Below are positions 56,145 to 64,000 of a DNA stretch of 64,000 nt, one piece after another. The notes under the pieces are model-generated. The model was not told where the DNA came from. It was given only the letters and a program-made list of their open reading frames with translations, and did no database searches. Every line of letters begins with the position of its first letter. Positions within the stretch are counted from its first letter, which is position 1. The translations under genes were made by a program, and so were the position numbers. The stretch spans positions 62,001 through 126,000 of the forward strand of contig NZ_JALPVJ010000017.1 of assembly GCF_023544445.1 (NCBI RefSeq). The letters are read 5' to 3'. The stretch is from Actinoplanes sp. M2I2 (lineage in GTDB: Bacteria > Actinomycetota > Actinomycetes > Mycobacteriales > Micromonosporaceae).

Positions 56145-57122
56145 ATGGTCGAATCGCAGGCGCCGGTGCTGGAGATGTTGTGGGAGGCGGACGACCCCCG
56201 CCGCACGCTGGGCGAGCGGTTCGGGTTCAGCGACGGGCCGGCGGCCGGCCGGTGGGTCGCCGACACGTTGGACAAGCGCTGGGGCGTTCGCGTCGACTCC
56301 TGCGAGCGGATCGTCATGAGCGGCGGCAACGCGCTGGCCTGGGTCGGCACGCCATCCGGCCGGCTGCTCGCGAAGTGGTCGGTGGTGCCGGGGCGTTTCC
56401 CGCGGCTGGCCGAGACGGCGCGTCTCACGAGCTGGCTCCACGGCCGCGGGCTGCCGGTCTCGGCGCCGGTGCCGGCGTGCGACGGCCGGCTTCAGGTCGA
56501 GGTCGACCAGGTTTCGATCGGCGTGCAGCGCGAGATCGTGGGCGACCTGCTCGACACCGCCGATCCCGCTCAGGTGCGCGCGGCCGGCGCCCTCCTGGCC
56601 CGCTTGCAGGATGCGATGGCGGCCTACCCGGATGCCGATCGGATGCCTGGGCCCGCTGTCCCGTTCGAGCCGTTGACGGTCCGGATCACCGACTGGCTCG
56701 ACTCCGGCGCCGGCCATCTGCCGGTGGCTGCTCGTGACACGCTGCGCAGGCTCGTCGCCGACGCGCCACCCGACCGGCTCGCCCGGCAGCTCGTCCACTT
56801 GGACATCCGCTCGGCCAACATCCTGTGTCACCACGGTCAGATCGCCGCGGTCCTCGACTTCGAGGAAGTCCGACAGGAGCACCGGCTCGTCGAGCTGGCC
56901 CGGGCGGCGGTCCTGCTCGGCACCCGCTACCACAACTGGAAGCCGGCAACGCCCGACGTCCGCGCGGAGTTCCTGGCCGGCTACGCGTCCGAGCGCCCGC
57001 TGACCCCGGCCGAGGCCGGCTGGCTGGACATCGTCCTGCTCTGGCAGGGCCTGGCGATGGTGCCGGCCGGCGACGACCCAGCCGGGTGGGGAGCGGCCGC
57101 GCTGGGCTCCATCGGTGGGTGA
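56145..57122 (+). CDS. Aminoglycoside phosphotransferase (APH/choline kinase) family protein
   Basis: About 325 residues. ATP-binding N-lobe with a GGNALAW glycine segment and LLAKWSV (Lys), then the C-lobe with the Brenner motif QLVHLDIRSANILCHHGQ (catalytic Asp, Asn) and VLDFEEVRQEH in place of the DFD motif. The family phosphorylates aminoglycosides, choline, homoserine or other hydroxyl compounds; nothing here shows real antibiotic resistance. Start 56145 (MVESQ) or 56136. Convergent with a SnoaL-like gene, 14 bp apart. Confidence 0.87.
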   Translation: MVESQAPVLEMLWEADDPRRTLGERFGFSDGPAAGRWVADTLDKRWGVRVDSCERIVMSGGNALAWVGTPSGRLLAKWSVVPGRFPRLAETARLTSWLHGRGLPVSAPVPACDGRLQVEVDQVSIGVQREIVGDLLDTADPAQVRAAGALLARLQDAMAAYPDADRMPGPAVPFEPLTVRITDWLDSGAGHLPVAARDTLRRLVADAPPDRLARQLVHLDIRSANILCHHGQIAAVLDFEEVRQEHRLVELARAAVLLGTRYHNWKPATPDVRAEFLAGYASERPLTPAEAGWLDIVLLWQGLAMVPAGDDPAGWGAAALGSIGG

Positions 57123-57136
57123 TCAGGCCGGCGCCG

Positions 57137-57562
57137 TCAGGGTTGCGTACCGGGGCCGGCGGCGCCCAGCCCGATCAGCATGCCGAGCTCGTCGGAGACG
57201 GCCCGTACCTCGGTGATCCGGCCGCCGCTGAGGGTGAAGAGGTCGATGACCGACATCTCCACGTCCCGTCCGGTCGGGGGCACCGTGCCGAGCCGGCTGG
57301 GCAGCGGGCCGACGTGCCGGCCGCGGACGACGAAGGCCACCGCGACGCGGTCGGGTCCCGCCGTCAGCACGTCGAGGATCTCCCGCCGCTGGCCGGCGAC
57401 TGCCGCGTGCAGGCCGCGCGACATCGCGACCAGCGCCGACACCGGGGTGGAGGCGCCGTTGAGCACGAAGGGGTCGGCGTACAGGCCGGCGAACTCGGCC
57501 TCGGCGTCCGGTCCGGGCGGCACGTCCCACAGCGACATCAACCGTTCGAGGTCCAGGGTCAT
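57137..57562 (-). CDS. SnoaL-like (NTF2-fold) protein
   Basis: 141 residues. LMSLWDVPPGPDAEAEFAGLYADPFVLNGASTPVSALVAMSRGLHAAVAGQRREILDVLTAGPDRVAVAFVVRGRHVG, then VEMSVIDLFTLSGGRITEVRAVSDELGML, follows the SnoaL-like pattern (core strand R-V-A-V-A-F, closing D-L-F). A small ligand-binding or isomerase-type protein of unknown substrate. Start at 57562 from the family N-terminus. Not related by context to the other SnoaL gene at 15.6 kb. Confidence 0.8.
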   Translation of the reverse strand: MTLDLERLMSLWDVPPGPDAEAEFAGLYADPFVLNGASTPVSALVAMSRGLHAAVAGQRREILDVLTAGPDRVAVAFVVRGRHVGPLPSRLGTVPPTGRDVEMSVIDLFTLSGGRITEVRAVSDELGMLIGLGAAGPGTQP

Positions 57563-57685
57563 GCCGACAGTGTGTCGCGGATCGACGGCGGACAGGGGCA
57601 TCCGTATGCCCGGGCCGGGCTCACAGAAGCGCCGCAAGGGGGCAAGGCGGTCATACGAGGCGGGCCGGCCTGACATGCTCACCAC

Positions 57686-58474
57686 ATGCGCCTCTGCCTG
57701 GCTTCCGCCGCCACGGCTGTGCTGCTGGCGGCCGGTTGCGGGACCGATCCGGCGGCACCGGGCGTGACCGCGGCCCCGGTGACCGCGTCGGCCGCCCTGA
57801 GCCCGAGCCCGAGCTCGAGCGCCGTGCCGTCCGCCGGCAGCCGGGGTGCAAGTCCCGGCCGGAGTGCGAGCCCGAGCCGGAGCACGAGCCGGAGCCCCAG
57901 CACAAGCACAGGCACAAGCACAGGCACGGGCCGGGTCAGTGACGGCTGGGAGATCACCGTCTATTACACGGCGGTCGAGGAGTTCCACGACGGCGACCCG
58001 ATCGAGGTCACCGGCTGCCGCAAGCTGGACTGCGCGCACGGCGACGACGCCCTGGGCCGCTACCCGGAAGACTTCGTGCAGGCGGTTCAGGACGAGGGGA
58101 CCGGGCGCACCGACTCCGGGCGGTACCTGAACTGGTCGTACGACATCGGTTTCTGGCTCGACTCGCAGCCGCGCAGCTCCGACGGGCGGCGGCTGGTGCC
58201 GTTCGTCTCGGCTGCGGCCGACCCGGACGTCCTGGCGCACGGCACGCGCTTCACTGTGGCCGCCTGCGGCCGTCAGGAGGACGGGTCCCGCCCGCCCGCC
58301 GCGACCTGCGCGGCGGTGCGCAAGGCCTCCTGGCTGGTCACCGACGAGTTCACGCCGGGCCTGGGCGGCCGCCGCCACCTCGACGCCTACATCGGCCCGG
58401 AGACCGGGCCGGGCTTCACCGACTCGGACTGGTACGTGTCGCTGACGAACGCCCGACTGCTGATCGAAGGTTAG
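57686..58474 (+). CDS. Putative lipoprotein with Ser-rich linker
   Basis: 262 residues. Lipoprotein signal ending LLAAGC (Cys18), then a 65-residue Ser/Thr/Pro/Gly/Ala linker of SPSxS-like repeats (GC-rich AGCCCGAG runs), then a ~170-residue domain: WEITVYYTAVEEFHDGDPIEVTGCRKLDCAHGDD, RYLNWSYDIGFWLDSQP, AHGTRFTVAACG, then RHLDAYIGPETG. The pattern of small beta strands with conserved DxG and Cys residues is reminiscent of 3D/RlpA-like double-psi barrels, but I am not sure. Anchored outside the membrane. Its stop overlaps that of the convergent MOSC fusion. Confidence 0.78.
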   Translation: MRLCLASAATAVLLAAGCGTDPAAPGVTAAPVTASAALSPSPSSSAVPSAGSRGASPGRSASPSRSTSRSPSTSTGTSTGTGRVSDGWEITVYYTAVEEFHDGDPIEVTGCRKLDCAHGDDALGRYPEDFVQAVQDEGTGRTDSGRYLNWSYDIGFWLDSQPRSSDGRRLVPFVSAAADPDVLAHGTRFTVAACGRQEDGSRPPAATCAAVRKASWLVTDEFTPGLGGRRHLDAYIGPETGPGFTDSDWYVSLTNARLLIEG

Positions 58475-60207
58475 AGATCGAGGACCACGTCGCCGCGGGG
58501 GCGGCTGGAACAGATCAGCACGTTGCCCTCGGCCGGCGGATCGACCGGGTCGGTCGTGTAGTCGACGGCGCCGGACAGCAGGCCGGACTCGCAGTTGTGG
58601 CACACCCCGACGCGGCACGACCACCGGACCGGGACGTCGCACGCCTCGGCCAGCTCGAGCAGGCTGGCCGAGCCACCGGGCCACGGCACGGTGAGGTCGC
58701 TGCGGGCGAAGGACACCGCGGGTCCCGTGCCCGGCTCGCCCGCCGGTGGGTGCGGGGCCCGGCCCGACTTCGCGCCGATGCCCGGGGTCAGGCCGGGCTG
58801 CGCCCCGAACACCTCGGTGTGGATCCGGCCCGCCGGGACACCGGTCGCGACCAGCGCGGCGGTCACGTCGGTGAGGAAGGCGGCCGGGCCGCACAGGTAG
58901 GCGTCGGCGTCGGGCGGCAGCTCGAGCTCACTCAGCCGGTCCGCCGACAGGTGCCCGGCGCTGTCGTAGTCGCGGCCCAGCCGGTCGTGCGGGCCGGGCC
59001 GGCTCAGGCAGACGTACGAACGGGCGTGCGGCAGCTCGGCCAGCAGCGTGGCCGCCTCGGCCGCGAACGGGCGTTGCGCGCCGTCGCGGGCCGCCTGCAC
59101 CCACCACACCGGCCGGGCCGACTCCTCGGTGACGAGGGCGTGCAGCATGGCCAGCATCGGGGTCGCCCCGACGCCGCCGCTGATCAGCAGGACCGGGCCG
59201 GAGCCGGGGCGGGGGACGAACGTGCCGCGGGGCGCGGCCGCGTCGATCAGGTCGCCCGGGCGGACGTGGGTGTGCAGATAGGCGCTGGCCCGGCCGTGCG
59301 GCTCCTGCTTGACGCTGATCCGGTAGGCCGGATCGCCGGGCCGTCCCGACAGGGAGTAGCTGCGGACGAGCGCCGACGGCAGCCGTACGGTCAGGAACTG
59401 TCCCGGCAGCGCGGCGGGCAGCGGCGTGCCGTCCGGGTCGGCCAGGGTGATCGAGGTGATCGTCGAGCTCTCCGGCTCGATCGCGGTCACCCGCAGCGTA
59501 CGGAACCCGGGCCAGGCCGGCGGCGGGGCGGCGGCGACCAGGCCGGCGTTGCCGGTGGCCGGCCCGGGCTGGTCGAGCATCGCCCGGAACGACCCCTGCC
59601 AGCCGGGGCTGAGGGCGGGGATGCGCAGCGCCTGCTCGATGCGCTCGCGGGGGTGGCCGGGCAGGTACAGCAGAGCGTCCAGGTCGGCCACGCTGAGCTG
59701 TTCCGGGCCCTCGGCGACCTTGACGATGTCGTCGCCGGCGCGGACCTCGCCCTCGCGCAGCACCCGGAAGTAGAAACCCGGCCGGTGATGCTGGACGAGC
59801 AGGGCCGGCATCCGGGGCTCGTCCATCCGGATCCCGACCCGGTAGCAGGTGACCCGGGGCTGGGTCACCTCGAACAGCGCCGCGCCGATCCGATACCGGT
59901 CGCCGGCGCGCACCTCGTCGTCGGGCAGTCCCTCGACCGTGAAGTTCTCGCCGAACTGCCCGAAGGTGAAGTCGTCGCGGCCGAGGACCTTCTGCCAGTG
60001 CCGGTACGAGTCGAGCTGGTAGACGAACACGGCCCGCTGCTCGCCGCCGTGCCCGCCGAGATCGCCCTGGCCGTCGCCGTCGATGTTGAGCCGCCGCACC
60101 CGGGCCGGCCCGTCGACCGGTGACTTCCAGATCCCGGTGTGGACGGACCGGCCGTGCCACAGCACGTCCTTGGGCAGTCCGACGTTGACCGATCGCAGCG
60201 TAGCCAT
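58471..60207 (-). CDS. MOSC-ferredoxin reductase-2Fe2S fusion oxidoreductase
   Basis: 578 residues in three modules. MOSC domain (~1-200, YiiM type: VLWHGRSVHTGIWKSPV; GGEQRAVFVYQLDSYRHWQ; GQFGENFTVEGL; PRVTCYRVGIRM with its conserved Cys). FNR-like FAD and NAD(P) domains (~235-465: VRSYSLSGRPGDPAYRISVK; GPVLLISGGVGATPMLAML; YLCGPAAFL). C-terminal plant-type ferredoxin (~495-578: CRVGVCHNCESGLLSG and a last Cys in ICSS). An NAD(P)H-driven electron chain feeding the MOSC domain, perhaps reducing hydroxylated bases or acting with a molybdenum-type cofactor; actual substrate unknown. Start 60207 fits the family N-terminus. Confidence 0.93.
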   Translation of the reverse strand: MATLRSVNVGLPKDVLWHGRSVHTGIWKSPVDGPARVRRLNIDGDGQGDLGGHGGEQRAVFVYQLDSYRHWQKVLGRDDFTFGQFGENFTVEGLPDDEVRAGDRYRIGAALFEVTQPRVTCYRVGIRMDEPRMPALLVQHHRPGFYFRVLREGEVRAGDDIVKVAEGPEQLSVADLDALLYLPGHPRERIEQALRIPALSPGWQGSFRAMLDQPGPATGNAGLVAAAPPPAWPGFRTLRVTAIEPESSTITSITLADPDGTPLPAALPGQFLTVRLPSALVRSYSLSGRPGDPAYRISVKQEPHGRASAYLHTHVRPGDLIDAAAPRGTFVPRPGSGPVLLISGGVGATPMLAMLHALVTEESARPVWWVQAARDGAQRPFAAEAATLLAELPHARSYVCLSRPGPHDRLGRDYDSAGHLSADRLSELELPPDADAYLCGPAAFLTDVTAALVATGVPAGRIHTEVFGAQPGLTPGIGAKSGRAPHPPAGEPGTGPAVSFARSDLTVPWPGGSASLLELAEACDVPVRWSCRVGVCHNCESGLLSGAVDYTTDPVDPPAEGNVLICSSRPRGDVVLDL

Positions 60208-60276
60208 TCCCGCATCGTCCACCTCACGCCCGCCGGAAAACACCGGGAGGGTGGACAGCACGCCGTCGGGCGCTGA

Positions 60277-63069
60277 ATGCTCAAGCCCGTGAGCACGATC
60301 AACGGTGGTCGGCTGGTCGGTCGCGACGACGAGCTGCGCGTGCTGTTCGGGCAGGTGGACGGCGTCGGTGCCCGGGGCCGGGCGGTCGGGCTGCTCGGTC
60401 AGCCCGGCGTGGGCAAGAGCGCGCTGCAGGCCGAGGTCGTGGTGTACGCGCGGTCGCTCGGGTTCACCGTGCTGCCGGCCCGGGGCAGCCAGTCCGAGAC
60501 GCATCTGCCGTACGCCGGCCTGCACCAGGTGGTCCGGCCGCTGCTGCCCCGGGCCGACCGGCTGCCGGCCCGCCAGCGCGACGCCCTGCTCGGCTGTTTC
60601 GCGATGAGCGAGTCGACCGGGACGAACCCGTTCTTCACCTACCTGGCCGTTCTGGAGCTGCTCGTCGACGCGTCCCGGCGGGCGCCCGTGCTCGTCTGCC
60701 TCGACGACCTGCACTGGATGGACCAGCCCTCGATCGACGCCTTCGCCTTCGTGAGCCGCCGCATCGTCAGCGAGCGGGTGATCGTGCTGTGCACCTCGCG
60801 CTCGGAGGCGCAGCCGTTCCCGGACGCGCACACGCTGGACTGGATGGAGCTGGACGGCATCGACGCCGCCGCCTCGGCCACCCTGCTGGAGGCGCGGGCG
60901 CCGCGGTTGTCGCCGACGGCGCGCGAGCGCGTGCTGCGCCAGGCCGGCGGCAACCCGCTCGCCCTGCTCGAGTTCGCCACCGCGCTGGAGTCGGGCCGGT
61001 ACGCGTGGGCCGAGTTGGACGACGACCTGCCGATGACCACGCGGCTGGAGCGGGCGTTCGCGGCCCGGGCCGAGCATCTCGCCCCGGCCGTGCGGGCCGT
61101 GCTGACCGTGGCCGTGGTCGACGACGGCGACGACATCAACGACGTCCTCGCGGCCGCGCAGGTCCTGCACGGCTCGCCGCTGGACCGCCGGACGGCCCAG
61201 CCGGCGTTCGAGCACGGGCTGCTGACCGTGGCCGGCGAGCGGTACCGGATCGCCCACCCGCTGGTCGGTTCGGCGCTGCGGCAGGCCATGCCGCCGGCCA
61301 CGCGACGGCAGGCGCACCGGGCGCTCGCCGGGGTGCTGGCCACCCACCCGGACCGCGCGGTGTGGCACCGGGCCGCCGCCGTGTCCGGGCGCGACGAGCA
61401 GGTCGCGGCCGAGCTGGAGGAGGCGGCCGGCAACGCCCAGCGCCGCGGCGCGATCGCGTCGGCCGCCGCCTGGCTCGAACGGGCGGCCGCGCTCAGCCCG
61501 GACCCGCGATCGCAGGCCGCGCGCCTGATCAGCGCGGCCGAGCTGGGCTACCAGCTCGGCCGGTACAGCCAGGTCGAGCAGATCAAGGCCCAGGTCACCG
61601 GGATGACGTTGCGGCCGCGCGACCGCTCCCGGCTGAGCTGGCTCGAGGGGGTGTTCCACGACGGCTCCACCGGGGAGCCCTCGGAGGTGCGGCACCTGAT
61701 CGAGATGGCCCGCCTGGCCATCGGCGGCAAGGACTTCGACCTGGCCATGCAGCTGCTGGTGGGCGCGGCCCGGCGGGTCTGGTGGCGCGACCCGGGCGAG
61801 GCCGTGCGGCACGAGATCGTCCGGGTCGCCCGGCAGGTGGGCGTGCCCGGCAACGACGCCCGGCTGCTGGCCATCTTCGCGCTCTGCGAGTCCCACGAGC
61901 TCGGGCCGATGGTCATCGACCACCTGTCCCGGTGGCCCGAGGACGCGGGCGGGCGCCCGGATCTGGCCGGTCTGCTGGGCATCGCCGCGTTCTGTGCCGG
62001 GGACTTCCGCCGGGCCGTGGCGTTCCTGTCCACCCCGGTCCAGGAGCTGCGGGCGCAGGGCCGGATGAGCCTGCTCGCCGAGGCGCTGGCGGTCCGCGGC
62101 TGGTGCGAGATCTACCTCGGGGTCTTCGACGCGTCGACGTCGTCCGACGAGGCCATGCGCCTGGCCGACGAGACCGGCCAGTCCATGTGGTCGGCCACCA
62201 CCCGCATCGCCGTGGCGTTGATCGACGGGGTCGGCAAGGGCTGGGCGGGCCCGCACCCGCTGCTGTCCGAGGCCGAGCACATCGCGCTGCGGATGCCCAA
62301 CGCCGACTCCTCCCTGCTGGCCGGCGTGCAGCTGGCCCGGGGCGTGGCCGAACTCGGGGCGAGTCGCCCGGAGCAGGCGTACGGGGAACTGCGCCGCGTG
62401 TTCGTGCCCGCCGACCCGGCGTTCCAGCGGGTGCAGCGGGTGTGGACGCTCAGCTATCTGGCCGACGCCGCCGTCCACACCGGCCGGGCCGAGGAGGCGA
62501 GGACCATGCTCGCCTCGGTCGAGGAGACCGTCGGCACGTCGCCGGCCACCGGCACGAACCTCGCCCTGGAGTACGCGCGAGCGGTGCTGGCCGAGCGCGG
62601 GGCGGCCGAGCCGCTCTTCCGCGCCGCGATGGACGGCGCGGCCCGTCAGTTGCCCTGGCACCTGGCCCGCGTCGAGCTGGCGTACGGCTCGTGGCTGCGC
62701 CGGCAGCGACGCGTCGTCGAGTCCCGGGAGCCGCTGCGGGCGGCCCGGGCCACGTTCGAAGCCGTCGGCGCCCGTGCCTGGGCCCAGCGGGCCGACCAGG
62801 AGATCCGCGCGACGGGCGAAGGCGGGTGGCAACCGACGGCGAATCCGCGCGAGCACCTGTCGCCGCAGGAGAGCCAGATCGCCGAGCTGGCCGCGCGCGG
62901 GCTGTCCAACCGCGAGATCGGCCAGCGCCTGTTCCTCTCGCACCGCACGGTCAGCTCCCACCTGTACCGGATCTTCCCGAAGCTCGGCGTGACGTCCCGC
63001 AATCAGCTGGCCCTGGCGCTGACCGCACAGTCAGCTGACGCTAGCCGTGACTCCGGGCGCCCGCGATGA
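60277..63069 (+). CDS. LuxR family regulator, LAL type (large ATP-binding)
   Basis: 930 residues. AAA-type ATPase near the N-terminus: Walker A GQPGVGKS (41-48), Walker B VLVCLDDLHWMD (~140). A long helical TPR-like middle follows, then the C-terminal LuxR HTH (~860-915: LSPQESQIAELAARGLSNREIGQRLFLSHRTVSSHLYRIFPKLGVTSRNQLA). LAL proteins activate pathway genes on binding ATP and an inducer; the neighbouring MOSC fusion (divergent) or the downstream SDR could be targets, but this is inference. Start at 60277 or a GTG a few codons on. No biosynthetic cluster is visible in the window. Confidence 0.92.
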   Translation: MLKPVSTINGGRLVGRDDELRVLFGQVDGVGARGRAVGLLGQPGVGKSALQAEVVVYARSLGFTVLPARGSQSETHLPYAGLHQVVRPLLPRADRLPARQRDALLGCFAMSESTGTNPFFTYLAVLELLVDASRRAPVLVCLDDLHWMDQPSIDAFAFVSRRIVSERVIVLCTSRSEAQPFPDAHTLDWMELDGIDAAASATLLEARAPRLSPTARERVLRQAGGNPLALLEFATALESGRYAWAELDDDLPMTTRLERAFAARAEHLAPAVRAVLTVAVVDDGDDINDVLAAAQVLHGSPLDRRTAQPAFEHGLLTVAGERYRIAHPLVGSALRQAMPPATRRQAHRALAGVLATHPDRAVWHRAAAVSGRDEQVAAELEEAAGNAQRRGAIASAAAWLERAAALSPDPRSQAARLISAAELGYQLGRYSQVEQIKAQVTGMTLRPRDRSRLSWLEGVFHDGSTGEPSEVRHLIEMARLAIGGKDFDLAMQLLVGAARRVWWRDPGEAVRHEIVRVARQVGVPGNDARLLAIFALCESHELGPMVIDHLSRWPEDAGGRPDLAGLLGIAAFCAGDFRRAVAFLSTPVQELRAQGRMSLLAEALAVRGWCEIYLGVFDASTSSDEAMRLADETGQSMWSATTRIAVALIDGVGKGWAGPHPLLSEAEHIALRMPNADSSLLAGVQLARGVAELGASRPEQAYGELRRVFVPADPAFQRVQRVWTLSYLADAAVHTGRAEEARTMLASVEETVGTSPATGTNLALEYARAVLAERGAAEPLFRAAMDGAARQLPWHLARVELAYGSWLRRQRRVVESREPLRAARATFEAVGARAWAQRADQEIRATGEGGWQPTANPREHLSPQESQIAELAARGLSNREIGQRLFLSHRTVSSHLYRIFPKLGVTSRNQLALALTAQSADASRDSGRPR

Positions 63070-63170
63070 CGCAGTCGGCCGACTGAAGCCGCCGCGATCC
63101 GCGCCGCCCTACGGTCGGGGCGACAGCCGCGGCGCGTCCGGCGCCCGGCGTGCGACGAGCGGAGACAAGC

Positions 63171-63284
63171 ATGGCCACGCCCGTGCTCTTCATCCATGGT
63201 CCGGGGCGGTGCCCGGCCGAGGTGGCCATCGGCGTGTGGCCCATCGGCGCCGGCCCGGGCCGGCTGACGGACCGGTCGCTGTGA
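63171..63284 (+). pseudogene. 37-codon ORF resembling the start of an alpha/beta hydrolase
   Basis: ATG at 63171 with GGAGA 7 nt upstream, reading MATPVLFIHGPGRCPAEVAI, then VWPIGAGPGRLTDRSL, and a stop at 63282-63284 that overlaps the next gene's GTG as GTGA. PVLFIHG is the usual first strand and oxyanion loop of alpha/beta hydrolases, but the body is missing. It is either a hydrolase reduced to its first ten residues or a leader peptide that couples translation of the SDR. Confidence 0.5.
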
Positions 63285-64000
63285 ACCTCGGACTGGCCGG
63301 CCGGACGGCGGTGGTCACCGGGGCGAGCCGGGGCATCGGGCTCGCCGTGGCCCAGGCCCTGATCCAGGAGGGCGCCCGGGTCGCCGCCGGGGCCCGCACC
63401 GCCACGGCCGAACTCACCGCCCTGACCGGCGAGGGGGAGGCGCTCGTCGTGCTGGACGACCTGACGACGGCGGCCGGCTGTCAGGCGCTCGTCGACCAGG
63501 CGGTGGCCCGCTTCGGGGGTATCGACATCCTGGTCAACAACGTCGGCGGGGTGCACCCCAGCACCGACGGCTTCCACGAGGTGACCGACGCCGACTGGCA
63601 GTGGGCCCTGGACGTCAACCTGCTGTCCGCCGTCCGCGCGACGCGGGCGGCCATCCCGCACCTGATCCGCGGCGCCCCGTCGGCCATCGTCACCGTCTGC
63701 TCGGTGAACGCCTCGCTGCCCGACCCCGGAGTGATCGACTACAGCGCGGCCAAGGCCGCCCTGCGCAGTTTCTGCAAGTCGCTGTCGAAGGAGCTGGGGC
63801 CGGTCGGCGTACGCGTCAACACGGTCAGTCCCGGGCCGGTGGAGACCGCTCTGTGGCTGGGGGCGGGCGGCGTCGCCGAGACCGTGGGCCAGGCGCGCGG
63901 TCTCGACCCCGCCGCGGTGCGGGCGGCCGCGGTCAGCGGCGCCGCGACCGGGCGGTTCACTCGTCCGTCCGAGGTCGCCCAAATCGTGCTGCTGCTCGCG
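63281..64000 (+). CDS. Short-chain dehydrogenase/reductase, 3' end outside the window
   Basis: 240 codons, open to the window edge. From the GTG at 63281: NLGLAGRTAVVTGASRGIGLAVAQ for cofactor, ILVNNVGGVHP (NNxG), VTVCSVNASLP with the catalytic Ser region, YSAAKAALRSF (Tyr/Lys), VRVNTVSPGPVETALWLG and ATGRFTRPSEVAQIVLLLA. Only the last ~15-20 residues of a typical 255-residue SDR are missing. Translation is probably coupled to the short upstream ORF through the GTGA overlap. Substrate unknown; the SSNGxxxP variation places it among FabG-like/gluconate dehydrogenase-like SDRs. Confidence 0.9.
   Translation, partial: MNLGLAGRTAVVTGASRGIGLAVAQALIQEGARVAAGARTATAELTALTGEGEALVVLDDLTTAAGCQALVDQAVARFGGIDILVNNVGGVHPSTDGFHEVTDADWQWALDVNLLSAVRATRAAIPHLIRGAPSAIVTVCSVNASLPDPGVIDYSAAKAALRSFCKSLSKELGPVGVRVNTVSPGPVETALWLGAGGVAETVGQARGLDPAAVRAAAVSGAATGRFTRPSEVAQIVLLLA

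Noticed and set aside
56145-57122. Aminoglycoside resistance gene
   Set aside because: Only the general kinase motifs are shared; the protein lacks features of any known resistance APH subclass and sits in an ordinary chromosomal context.
58595-62961. Open frames opposite the MOSC fusion and the LAL regulator (up to 1496 codons)
   Set aside because: Compositionally typical shadows without domains; the opposite strand encodes intact known families with correct starts.
60277-63069. LAL regulator as pathway-specific regulator of a polyketide or other biosynthetic cluster
   Set aside because: No PKS, NRPS or terpene genes are in the window; the two SnoaL-like proteins occur in unrelated contexts.

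Overview
The window is uniformly high-GC DNA, with nearly every third codon position G or C. The gene content is that of a free-living actinobacterium: F420-type oxidoreductases, a LuxR regulator of the LAL type, a DUF222/HNH (13E12-type) endonuclease, paired S-adenosyl methyltransferases, an ECF42-like sigma factor with a DGPF/YCII partner, and several secreted hydrolases. My best guess is a Micromonosporaceae chromosome (Actinoplanes or a relative). This is inference from gene families; no marker gene is present. I see no rRNA, tRNA, CRISPR array, prophage or intact insertion sequence.

Layout. 0-9.4 kb: 3' end of a class A penicillin-binding protein, a glyoxalase-fold protein, an MFS exporter coupled to an SDR-like protein that has lost its catalytic residues, a flavoprotein disulfide reductase-like enzyme, a PEBP protein divergent from a GntR regulator, an orphan GAF histidine kinase and a PRC-barrel protein. 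9.5-17.6 kb: a HAD hydrolase, a tightly overlapping leftward operon (TetR, winged-helix protein, truncated PEP-dikinase-like protein), a LysR/SDR divergent pair, and a TetR-controlled SnoaL-DUF1772 pair with four operators. 17.6-23 kb is the least orderly part: gene fragments, a DUF222-HNH gene swollen by repeats with a LexA-type box at its start, and two large minisatellites. 23-32 kb: two divergent paralogous methyltransferases sharing a 77-bp identical block, a secreted phosphodiesterase-like protein, a STAS-ATPase fusion, a 16-bp-period array of DnaA-box-like sequences, a 38-bp tandem repeat, a TetR/SDR/F420 reductase unit with two perfect operators, and a methyltransferase reduced to its two ends. 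32-46 kb: secreted M6 protease and GH20 hexosaminidase, an amidohydrolase-MFS operon with a divergent LysR regulator, zinc alcohol dehydrogenase, radical SAM/SPASM protein, CheB-like methylesterase, epoxide hydrolase and a secreted endonuclease I. 46-64 kb: YidC paralog with its small membrane partner, dodecin, the ECF42 unit, S37 peptidase, PadR-HAAS pair, several small proteins, a MOSC-ferredoxin reductase fusion, a LAL regulator and the 5' part of an SDR.

Themes. Divergent regulator/target pairs are frequent, and several have perfect palindromic operators readable in the sequence. Many gene pairs are coupled by 1-8 nt overlaps. Short tandem repeats are unusually common: there are eight separate arrays, many with a basic unit of 15 or 16 bp, lying inside genes or between them. 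Several starts (gntR-type, DUF222-HNH, S37 peptidase, padR) look leaderless, with a -10 hexamer 5-8 nt before the start codon. Nothing in the window amounts to a complete new defence or biosynthetic system. The most unusual items are the DnaA-box array, the SOS-box-driven repeat-expanded HNH protein, and the methyltransferase family showing duplication, apparent gene conversion and decay.
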